Source of the DNA: CBDDBU01 sp965226045
Lineage (GTDB): Bacteria > Pseudomonadota > Alphaproteobacteria > VGEJ01
Direction of reading: 5' to 3'
DNA: 64,000 nucleotides
NCBI GenBank assembly: GCA_965226045.1
Contig: CBDDBU010000023.1
Location: 186,001-250,000, forward strand
The notes beneath the pieces are model-generated. The model was not told the origin of the DNA. It did no database searches and saw only the letters and a program-made list of their open reading frames with translations. The stretch's first letter is position 1; each line of letters opens with the position of its first letter. This document shows, in pieces, positions 43,364 to 52,964 of this stretch. The translations under genes were made by a program, and so were the position numbers.

Positions 43364-43583
43364 CCTTGCAGCCACAGCAGCATGTCGGAATCGGCGAGGC
43401 TGAACCAGAACTCGTCGACCGCCGGGCGCAGCAGCACCGGATCGTTGAGGATGCCGCCACGTTCGTTGCAGAGGATGACGTAGCGCCCGGTCATCGGCTT
43501 GATGCGGGTGGCGTCGCGGGTGATGACGTAGTCGGCGAACGCCTGGGCGTCGGGCCCCTTAACCTGGACTTGGCGCTCGACGG
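43364..43583 (-). pseudogene. Aminomethyltransferase (GcvT/DmdA-like), N-terminal fragment
   Basis: TVERQVQVKGPDAQAFADYV, YVILCNERGGILNDPVLLRP and WFSLADSDMLLWLQG form the folate-binding N-terminal region. They continue in frame into 41914-41090 when IS256-B and one copy of its duplication are removed. The true start, some 60-80 residues, is gone: IS21-B abuts at 43584. Confidence 0.85.
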
Positions 43584-43698
43584 TGTGGAACGGCGTGCAA
43601 AGTTGACCCCTGTTGAGGGGTGATCGGCGTCCAAATTTGCCCCCCTGAGCCTGGCTAGTCCAAGTCACCTCGTTTTTGGGCGGACGAGGTGGTGGGGG

Positions 43699-45210
43699 AT
43701 GTTGGTCGTGGAGACGATAGCGCGGATCCGGCGGGAGTATTTCGTCAAGGGGAAGCCGATCAAGGAGATCGTGCGGGACGTGAAGGTCTCGCGCAACACG
43801 GTGCGCAAGGTGATCCGTTCGCAGGCGACGGCGTTCACCTACGACCGGCGGGTCCAGCCGATGCCGAAGCTGGGGCCGTGGACGGCCGAGCTGGAGCGGA
43901 TGCTGGAGGCCAACGAGACCAAGTCGAAGCGGGAGCGGCTGACGCTGCTACGGATCTCCGAAGCCCTCGAGGGTCTGGGCTATGGCGGCGGCTACGACGC
44001 GGTGCGGCGCTACGCCAAGGCGTGGCGGTGGCGCCGTTGGGCATCGACGGCGCAGACCTATGTGCCGTTGGTGTTCTCGCCGGGCGAGGCCTATCAGTTC
44101 GACTGGAGCCACGAGTACGTGGTGCTGGCGGGGGTGACGACCAAGGTCAAGGTCGCGCACGTCCGGCTGTGCCACAGCCGAATGTTCTTCGTCCGCGCTT
44201 ATCCGCGCGAGAGCCAGGAGATGGTGTTCGACGCCCACGACCGGGCATTCCGGCTGTTCCAGGGTGCCTGCCGGCGAGGCATCTACGACAACATGAAGAC
44301 GGCGGTGCAGACCGTCCTCATCGGCAAGGAGCGCGCGTTCAACCGGCGCTTCGTGCAGATGTGTGGCCACTACCTGGTCGAACCGACAGCATGCACGCCG
44401 GGAGCGGGATGGGAGAAGGGGCAGGTCGAGAACCAGGTCGGGATCATCCGCGGTCGGTTCTTCACCCCGCGGCTGCGCTTCAAGACCTACGACGAGCTCA
44501 ACGCCTGGCTCTTGGACCAGTGCGTCGCCTACGCCCGGGGTCATCCCCACCCGGTGTTCAAGGACAGGACTGTCTGGCAGGTGTTCGAGGACGAGCGTCC
44601 GTCCCTGGTCGGCTATCGCGGGCCGTTCGACGGCTTCCACGCGGTCCCGGCGTCGGTGTCGAAGACCTGCCTGGTGCGCTTCGACAGCAACAAGTACAGC
44701 GTGGCGGCGCGCGCCGTCGGCCGTCCGGTCGAGGTCCATGCCTACGCCGATCGCATCGTCATCCGCCAGGACGGCGAGATCGTCGCCGAGCATGCCCGGC
44801 GCTTCGGCCGCGACCAGACCGTCTATGACCCGTGGCACTAGGTGCCCGTGCTGGCGAGGAAGCCCGGTGCGCTTCGTAACGGCGCGCCGTTCAAGGACTG
44901 GGCGCTGCCCGGCGCCCTGGGTCGCGTGCGCGTCCGGCTCGCCGGCCACGACGACGGCGACAGGCAGATGGTCGAGATCCTCACCGCCGTGCTGGCGGAT
45001 GGGCTGGCGGCGGTGGAGGCCGCCTGTGCCGAGGCGCTCGCTGGCGGCGTGTGCAGCGCCGACGTCGTGCTCAACATCCTCAATCGTCGGCGCCAGCCGT
45101 CCGAGACGGCGCCGATCCCGACGCCCGCGAACCTGCGTCTTCGCTTTGAGCCGGTGGCCGATTGCACCCGCTACGACCGCTTGAGGGGGGTCGGCCATGG
45201 AGCGCCATGA
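43699..45210 (+). pseudogene. istA: IS21-B IstA with an internal amber stop
   Basis: Starts MLVVETIARIRREYFVKGKP. Homologous to IS21-A IstA along its length, but codon TAC of IS21-A (WHYVPI) is TAG here (44839-44841), splitting the protein into 380 residues plus a remainder (MPVLARKPGALRNGAPFKDW onward to 45210). The DDE core (YQFDWSHEYVVL, IYDNMKTAVQTV, GAGWEKGQVENQ) is upstream of the stop, while part of the C-terminal domain is lost. Readthrough or loss of function are both possible. Confidence 0.9.
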
Positions 45211-45925
45211 GGTCCTGGAGATGATGGCCGCACTCAAGCTCGCCGGCATGCGCGACGCGTTCGACGAGGTGCTCGCCGACGGCCTCAAGCGCCAGCATCC
45301 GATGCAGCGAATCATCGGCGAGCTGTTGAAGGCCGAGATCGCCGACAAGCAGGCGCGATCCATCAAGTACCAGATGAGTGGCGCCAAGCTGCCGCTGGCC
45401 AAGGAGCTGGCCGACTTCGACTTCACCGACACCCCGGTCAACGAGCCGCTGGTCCGCGAGTTGGCGGTCGGCGGCTTCCTGGCCAACCAGCGCAACGCCG
45501 TGCTGATCGGCGGCACCGGCACCGGCAAGAGCCATCTCGCCGTCGCCATCGCGCGGGCCTGCATCCGCGATGGCGCCCGGGGCCGCTTCTTCAACGTCGT
45601 CGACCTGGTCAACCGGCTCGAGGCCGAAGCCCGCGCCGGCCGCCAGGGCCGGCTCGCCGATCAGCTGGCCCGGCGCGACCTCGTCATCCTCGACGAGCTC
45701 GGCTACCTGCCCTTCGCCCAAACCGGAGGCCAGCTGCTGTTCCACCTCGTCAGCCGGCTCTACGAGCGCACCTCGATCATCGTCACCACCAACCTGACCT
45801 TCGGCGAATGGCCGTCCGTCTTCGGCGACGCCAAGATGACCACCGCGCTCCTCGATCGTCTGACGCACCACTGCGAGATCATCGAGACCGGAAACGACTC
45901 CTGGCGCTTCAAGAATCGGTCCTAA
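45197..45925 (+). CDS. istB: IS21-B IstB helper ATPase
   Basis: 242 residues, AAA+ type: GGTGTGKSHLAVAIARAC, LVILDELGYLPFAQ and IIVTTNLTFGEWPSVFGD. Overlaps the istA remainder by 14 nt as in IS21-A. Intact. Confidence 0.94.
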   Translation: MERHEVLEMMAALKLAGMRDAFDEVLADGLKRQHPMQRIIGELLKAEIADKQARSIKYQMSGAKLPLAKELADFDFTDTPVNEPLVRELAVGGFLANQRNAVLIGGTGTGKSHLAVAIARACIRDGARGRFFNVVDLVNRLEAEARAGRQGRLADQLARRDLVILDELGYLPFAQTGGQLLFHLVSRLYERTSIIVTTNLTFGEWPSVFGDAKMTTALLDRLTHHCEIIETGNDSWRFKNRS

Positions 45926-46128
45926 AGGCAACCGATCCACCTGCGGCCCGGTCGCCCAGGTGGGCCCACAGGAACCTCCCACACGCGGTCCGCCGCCAGC
46001 CGCGTGGTGGGCGCGTCGGCCCGCGCGCGGGCCCCTCCTATGGACTACCTGTACGACCTCCGCCGTGCATCCCCAAAGGGGTCAACATTGCACGCCGATA
46101 GGGGGTCAATGTTCAACGCCGATTGACA

Positions 46129-46771
46129 CTCGCATGGCTTCAACATCGGCGAGAACCCGGCCGCACTCGCAGATCCTCACAGAACGAAGAAGGGCGGCTA
46201 TTACACTTGGACCGACGACGAGATCGAGGCCTATCGGGCCACGCACGCGACCGGCACCAAGGCGCGTCTTGCACTCGAAATCTTCCTCAACACCGGCGCG
46301 TCCCGCGTGGACGCGATCAACTTCACGCGCGCGAACATCGCCGGCGCTCGGCTCCGCTACCGCCGCGCCAAGACAGGGCAGCAAGTCGACCTGCCGATCC
46401 TGCCGGAGCTCGACCGAGAGCTGTCCTATCTCCCGCCGACGCAGATGGTGCTCCTCTCCCGCGAGGACGGGTCGAAGGGCTACGCCAACGAATCGTTCGG
46501 CAACCTGTTTCGGCGCTGGTGCGCGGACGCCGGGTTGCCGCATTGCGCTGCACATGGGCTCCGAAAGGCGGGCGCCCGACGTTTGGCTGAGGCTGGTGCG
46601 ACCGAATTTGAAGTGATGTCGTTTCTCGGACACGGCACCGCGCGAGAGGCTTCGCGCTACGTCGCGGCCGCGAATCGGGCCACGCTGGCCGACTCCGGCA
46701 TGGCGAAGCTGGGGACGAAACCCAAACACAATGTGTCCAACCTACCCCTACGGTTGGACAAAAGCGGCTGA
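46129..46771 (+). pseudogene. Tyrosine-type integrase, C-terminal part, beside the tRNA
   Basis: HGFNIGENPAALADPHRTKK and YYTWTDDEIEAYRATH lead into the phage-integrase catalytic domain: LNTGASRVDAINFTRANI (first Arg replaced in context by SR), YRRAKTGQQVDLPIL (Lys), HGLRKAGARRLAEAG (HxxR), FLGHGTAREASRYVAAANR (His and Tyr nucleophile). The N-terminal arm-binding and core-binding domains were removed by IS21-B. It reads toward, and stops 36 nt short of, the 3' end of the CAT-anticodon tRNA, the usual place of a tRNA-integrating island. Confidence 0.85.
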
Positions 46772-46806
46772 TAACCTAATGATTTTATGCGAAAAATATG
46801 AGGATG

Positions 46807-46883
46807 TGGTGGGCCCGGCAGGACTCGAACCTGCAACCAGACCGTTATGAGCGGCCGGCTCTAACCAGTTGAGCTACGGGCCC
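46807..46883 (-). tRNA. tRNA with CAT anticodon, probably tRNA-Ile2 (CAU)
   Basis: Folds as a cloverleaf: acceptor GGGCCCG pairing with CGGGCCC, D-arm GCTC...GAGC, anticodon loop CTCATAA (anticodon CAT), T-loop GGTTCGAGTCC, discriminator A and encoded CCA (46807-46809). CAT could be elongator Met or lysidine-modified Ile2. I favour Ile2 because of its acceptor stem and because a tRNA-Ile(CAT) after rpoD is a familiar alphaproteobacterial arrangement. Confidence 0.9.
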
Positions 46884-46902
46884 TGAACGCTGGACCAAGG
46901 GC

Positions 46903-48972
<2,070 letters not shown>

Positions 48973-49046
48973 TCGACCCGTTTCTCCCACGCCAGATCAC
49001 ATTCGTGCCCGCCCGTTCGCCGCGTACCTCGAGCCTCGTTTGGAGG

Positions 49047-50909
49047 CTACACCAAGGTACCCGCTCGCGCCGGCGCCGCCTCGATCTCGACTTCGCTGCC
49101 CTCGCCTGCCTCCCACTGCACCTGCAACGCACGCAGGCGCGCCAAGCCGACTTCCGTCATGTCCTCGGCCAGGGCGCTCACGGCGGCGCGTCGTTCAGCG
49201 GTGAGAACCACCGCCAATAGACGGTGCAGCGCCAGGACATGGCGCCAGCACTTCTCCGCCTGCGTGTCATCGGTGTCCGGCCGCGCCCAAGGCTCAAGCA
49301 CCCCCAGCCGTGCGTCCGCCAAACGCCCGATCACCCCGCCCAAGCCGCGCTGACTCAGGTGGTCACTGATCTCCGTCAAGTCAAGGGAATGCTCGCTCGC
49401 CGCCAGTTCTAGGAGGGCGCTGGCCACACTGTCAAGTTCAGGCGTCACGAAGCGCACGCTGGCCAGCTCTTCGGCGAGCTTAGGCACCAGGCCCGGATGG
49501 TGGATCAGGGTGGCGACGAGAAGCCGCTCGCGGGCGGCGGGCGAGGCCACCGCTCCGGCCCCCAGGCCATGACTGCGAGGCAATCGCGCCCGAGCCCGCC
49601 GACCGATATTCCGTGACCGCCCGGCTCCACCGCGTCGTTGGTCGAAAAGATCGCCGAGCCGGGCCCGGAAAAAGTCGCGGTAATAACCCCGCACGGCACT
49701 GTCGGAGACCTGTCCGCTGAGCTCGTTGAGCGTCTCACGCAGCGCGGCGCGGCGCTCGGGCGTCTCGAACGCGCCCTCACTAGTCGCCTGGTCCCACAGA
49801 ACCTCCGAAAGCGGCGTCGCCGCCGCGACTAGATCCGCAAATGCCGGAGCGCCCCGCTCACGCACCAGGCTGTCGGGATCCTCGCCCCACGGCAAAAAGG
49901 CGAAGCGCAGGGAATGCCCAGCCTTGAGTAACGGCAGCGCACGCTGGGCCGCGCGCTCGGCGGCGCGCCGTCCGGCGGCGTCGCCATCAAGGCACAGCAC
50001 CGGTTCGGGCGCGAGGCGCCACAGGAGCCCGATTTGGTCCTCGCTGAGCGCGGTGCCGAGCGGGGCCACGGCATGGGGGAAGCCGGCCTGGTGGAGGGCG
50101 ATCACGTCCATGTAGCCCTCGGCCACCAGGACGGTGCCGGCCTCGCGCGCGGGCGCGCGGGCACGGGCGAGGTTGTAGAGCACGCGGCCCTTGTGAAAGA
50201 GCGGCGTTTCCGGCGAGTTCAGGTACTTGGCCCGGGCCTCGCCGAGCGCCCGGCCGCCGAAAGCTATGATCCGCCCCCGCGCATCGGCGATCGGGAACAT
50301 GATTCGATCGCGGAAACGATCAAAGCTCGCGCCGCCGTCCTCGGGCTCGATCAGGAGGCCGGTCTCGATCAGGCGCGGCTCGTCGATACCGGCCGCCAGC
50401 ATCGCCTGCTTCAGCGCGGTGCGCTGGCCAGGCGCCAAGCCGAGCCGGAACTCGGCCACGGTCGTGTCGGTGAGCCTGCGGGCTTTGAGGTACTGGCGCG
50501 CGGCCAAGCCCTCAGGGCCCCGCAGTTGGGCCGTGAACCACTCGGCGGCGCGCTCCATCACCTCGTGCAGGCTCGCCCGATGCACTTCTTGGGCCCGCGC
50601 CGCCGGGCTCACGACCGGCACCGCCACGCCGGCATCGCCCGCCAGCCGCTCGACCGCTTCGGGGAAGCTCAAGCCCTCGGTCCGCATCACGAAATCGAAG
50701 TGGCCGCCATGGGCGGCGCAGCCGAAGCAGTGGTAGAAGCCCTTATCCTCGTTGACCGTGAACGAGGGCGTCTTTTCGTTGTGGAACGGACAGAGGCCGA
50801 CGTGCTCGGCCCCGCGCTTGGTCAGCCTGACCCGACGCCCGATCAGGTCGGCGAGCCGGATGCGGGCGCGCAGTTCGTCGAGAAAATCGGGTGGAAACGC
50901 CATCGCCAT
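49047..50909 (-). CDS. dnaG: DNA primase DnaG
   Basis: 620 residues. The CHC2 zinc ribbon is GLCPFHNEKTPSFTVNEDKG with YHCFGCAAHG at residues about 38-66. The catalytic core is FPIADARGRIIAFGGRAL and KYLNSPETPLFHKGRVLYNL. The toprim domain is VLVAEGYMDVIALHQAGF and CLDGDAAGRRAAERAAQ. The C-terminal helicase-binding domain is about the last 170 residues. Synthesises primers at the replication fork. Same strand as rpoD, 74 nt upstream of it. Confidence 0.97.
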   Translation of the reverse strand: MAMAFPPDFLDELRARIRLADLIGRRVRLTKRGAEHVGLCPFHNEKTPSFTVNEDKGFYHCFGCAAHGGHFDFVMRTEGLSFPEAVERLAGDAGVAVPVVSPAARAQEVHRASLHEVMERAAEWFTAQLRGPEGLAARQYLKARRLTDTTVAEFRLGLAPGQRTALKQAMLAAGIDEPRLIETGLLIEPEDGGASFDRFRDRIMFPIADARGRIIAFGGRALGEARAKYLNSPETPLFHKGRVLYNLARARAPAREAGTVLVAEGYMDVIALHQAGFPHAVAPLGTALSEDQIGLLWRLAPEPVLCLDGDAAGRRAAERAAQRALPLLKAGHSLRFAFLPWGEDPDSLVRERGAPAFADLVAAATPLSEVLWDQATSEGAFETPERRAALRETLNELSGQVSDSAVRGYYRDFFRARLGDLFDQRRGGAGRSRNIGRRARARLPRSHGLGAGAVASPAARERLLVATLIHHPGLVPKLAEELASVRFVTPELDSVASALLELAASEHSLDLTEISDHLSQRGLGGVIGRLADARLGVLEPWARPDTDDTQAEKCWRHVLALHRLLAVVLTAERRAAVSALAEDMTEVGLARLRALQVQWEAGEGSEVEIEAAPARAGTLV

Positions 50910-50945
50910 GACTATACCGCGCGACGCAGCGGAAGAGTCGGCCGA

Positions 50946-51407
50946 TCAGTCCGCGGTCAGCAACTCCTTGACGACGCTGCTCGCCTTGGCGAAGTCCATA
51001 CGCCCGGCATAGCGTTCCTTGAGCGCGGCCATGACCCGGCCCATGTCCTTGACGCCAGACGCGCCGACCTCCGCCGTTACTTCCTGGCTAGCCTCGCGGA
51101 TCTCGGCCTCGCCGAGTTGCGTGGGCAGAAAGCTCGAGATGATCGCCGCTTCCTCCTCCTCTTGACGGACGAGATCCTCGCGCCCGCCTTGGCGATACAG
51201 CGCGATGCTCTCGCCGCGCTGACGCACCATGGTCGCGAGCATGTTGAGGACATCTTCATCGCCGATCGTGCCTGGCCCGCCATCACCGCGCGCCGCGATC
51301 TCGCGATCCTTGAGCGCGGCGAGGATCAGCCGCAGCGTCGAGGTGCGCCGGGTGTCCTTGGCCTTCATCGCCAGCTTCAATTCCTCGCCGAGCCGCGCGC
51401 GGAGCAT
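50946..51407 (-). CDS. YqeY/GatB-tail family protein
   Basis: 153 residues: MLRARLGEELKLAMKAKDTR, TLRLILAALKDREIAARG, then LPTQLGEAEIREASQEVTAE and DMGRVMAALKERYAGRMDFA, the YqeY fold related to the C-terminal domain of GatB. Possible role in tRNA-dependent amidation or tRNA binding; not proven for the family. 36 nt upstream of dnaG on the same strand, a common arrangement in alphaproteobacteria. Confidence 0.9.
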   Translation of the reverse strand: MLRARLGEELKLAMKAKDTRRTSTLRLILAALKDREIAARGDGGPGTIGDEDVLNMLATMVRQRGESIALYRQGGREDLVRQEEEEAAIISSFLPTQLGEAEIREASQEVTAEVGASGVKDMGRVMAALKERYAGRMDFAKASSVVKELLTAD

Positions 51408-51525
51408 ACTGATCGTCCAAGTTGTCAGGGCAGGCGTCCATGCTAGCCCATGCCGAGCCTTCGAGGCAATCCGAAAAAATTACGTAACCCGTTGATTTTA
51501 TGCGGTAAAGTTGGGAGCCATAGGG

Positions 51526-51554
51526 TTGACGATGGCACGGTATTTGCCTATGTT
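51526..51554 (+). promoter_or_regulatory. Probable sigma-70 promoter of carA
   Basis: TTGACG (51526-51531), 17-nt spacer, TATGTT (51549-51554), 83 nt upstream of the carA ATG. Good spacing and near-consensus hexamers. The stretch 51408-51525 between the divergent yqeY and carA genes shows no gene. Confidence 0.6.
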
Positions 51555-51637
51555 CCGGCTCACTCAGCCCGCCTGAGCCGGCTCGACGGACCCCGTGGCA
51601 CTGCGCCATTCGGCATCGACCGGTCCCGGGAGTCGAC

Positions 51638-52810
51638 ATGTCAGAGCCTGCCAGCCCGTCGATCGCGGCGCGCACCAGGGGTGCGAGCGCGGTGCTGGTA
51701 TTGGCCGACGGCTCAGTGTTCTGGGGCGCCGGCCTGGGCGCTGTCGGTATCGCGACCGGCGAGCTTTGCTTCAACACCTCGATGACCGGCTATCAGGAGA
51801 TCATCACCGATCCCTCCTATGCCGGCCAGATCATCACCTTCACATTTCCCCACATCGGCAACGTCGGCGCCAACGACGAGGATATGGAGGCGCGCGCGCC
51901 GGCCGCGCGCGGAATCGTGTTGCGGACGCCGATCACCGCGCCCAGCAGCTTCCGCGCCACCGGCAACCTCGATCCTTGGCTCAAACGCCACGGTCTGATC
52001 GGCGCGAGCGGCATCGATACCCGGCGCCTGACGCGCCTGATTCGTGACGGCGGCCCGCAGACAGCGACCATCCGTCACGCCCCCGATGGCGCGATCGACA
52101 CCGCGCCCCTGGTGGCGGCGGCGCGCGCCTGGCCTGGGCTCGAAGGCATGGACCTGGCGCGCGAGGTGAGCTGTGCGGAGACCTATAGCTGGGGTGCGAC
52201 CCGGTGGCGTTTGGGCCACGGTGAAGGTGAGGTGGCGGCGGCGCGATTCCGCGTCGTGGCGATAGACTATGGCGCCAAGCACAACATCTTACGCTGCCTG
52301 ACCTCGGCGGGCTGCGACGTGACGGTGGTGCCGGCGACCGCCGACGCCGAATCGATCCTCGCCCACCGGCCGGATGGTATTTTCCTGTCGAACGGGCCTG
52401 GCGATCCAGCGGCCACCGCCCAATACGCCGTACCGACGCTGCGGCGCCTGATCGACTCCGGGCGGCCGATCTTCGGCATCTGCCTCGGTCACCAGTTGCT
52501 CGCGCTGGCGCTCGGCGCGACCAGCCACAAGATGGCGCGCGGCCACAGAGGCGCCAATCATCCGGTCAAGGACCTCGACACCGGACGGGTCGAGATCACC
52601 AGCCAGAACCACGGTTTCGTGGTCAAGGCCGATTCGCTGCCCGCCGGCGTCACGGCGACCCACACCTCGCTGTTCGACGGCACCCTCGAGGGCCTGCGCA
52701 TCGAGGACAAGCCGGTGTTCTCGGTCCAGTACCACCCCGAGGCCTCGCCCGGCCCCCAGGACAGCCGCTATCTGTTCGAGCGCTTCACCCGTTTGATGGA
52801 GATCGGCTGA
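51638..52810 (+). CDS. carA: Carbamoyl-phosphate synthase small subunit
   Basis: 390 residues. The N-terminal CarA domain is VLVLADGSVFWGAGLGAVG and CFNTSMTGYQEIITDPSYAG. The C-terminal class I glutaminase has FGICLGHQLLALALGA with the nucleophile Cys, and VQYHPEASPGPQDS with catalytic His and Glu. It supplies ammonia from glutamine to CarB for arginine and pyrimidine synthesis. Confidence 0.97.
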   Translation: MSEPASPSIAARTRGASAVLVLADGSVFWGAGLGAVGIATGELCFNTSMTGYQEIITDPSYAGQIITFTFPHIGNVGANDEDMEARAPAARGIVLRTPITAPSSFRATGNLDPWLKRHGLIGASGIDTRRLTRLIRDGGPQTATIRHAPDGAIDTAPLVAAARAWPGLEGMDLAREVSCAETYSWGATRWRLGHGEGEVAAARFRVVAIDYGAKHNILRCLTSAGCDVTVVPATADAESILAHRPDGIFLSNGPGDPAATAQYAVPTLRRLIDSGRPIFGICLGHQLLALALGATSHKMARGHRGANHPVKDLDTGRVEITSQNHGFVVKADSLPAGVTATHTSLFDGTLEGLRIEDKPVFSVQYHPEASPGPQDSRYLFERFTRLMEIG

Positions 52811-52824
52811 GCCATGGTGTTCGC

Positions 52825-52933
52825 CCCCCCACCCCTACTCTCCCCCGCGAGGGGGGAGGGAGTTAGGCGAGGCTGGAGTGCTTCTTGCTGTCCCCTCCCC
52901 CCTCGTGGGGGAGGGTTAGGGTGGGGGGTGCGC
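52825..52933. repeat. REP-like G/C palindromic repeats between carA and carB
   Basis: Two opposed units, one with TCTCCCCCGCGAGGGGGGAG and one with CCCTCCCCCCTCGTGGGGGA, the second followed by GGGTTAGGGTGGGG. Each can form a hairpin and the two can pair with each other. Similar GGGTTAGGGTGGGGG/TCCCCC repeats are scattered through intergenic regions of many alphaproteobacteria. May attenuate or stabilise the carA-carB transcript. Confidence 0.7.
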
Positions 52934-52964
52934 TGGTGGAGAGTGCGTTGGCGGGAGGAGCGTC

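Larger units (their letters stand above)
43584..46128 (+). mobile_element. IS21-family element IS21-B
   Basis: Left end TGTGGAACGGCGTGCAAAGT, then TGACCCC; right end complement TGTCAATCGGCGTTGAACAT, then TGACCCCC, with further TTGACCCC boxes inside both. Related to but clearly diverged from IS21-A. The flanks do not match: an aminomethyltransferase gene on the left, an integrase gene on the right. A deletion or rearrangement therefore accompanied or followed insertion. Confidence 0.87.

Noticed and set aside
46807..46883. tRNA-Met (elongator) as the sole reading of the CAT anticodon
   Set aside because: CAT also serves tRNA-Ile2; the acceptor stem and location after rpoD favour Ile2, but the alternative is stated in the feature.
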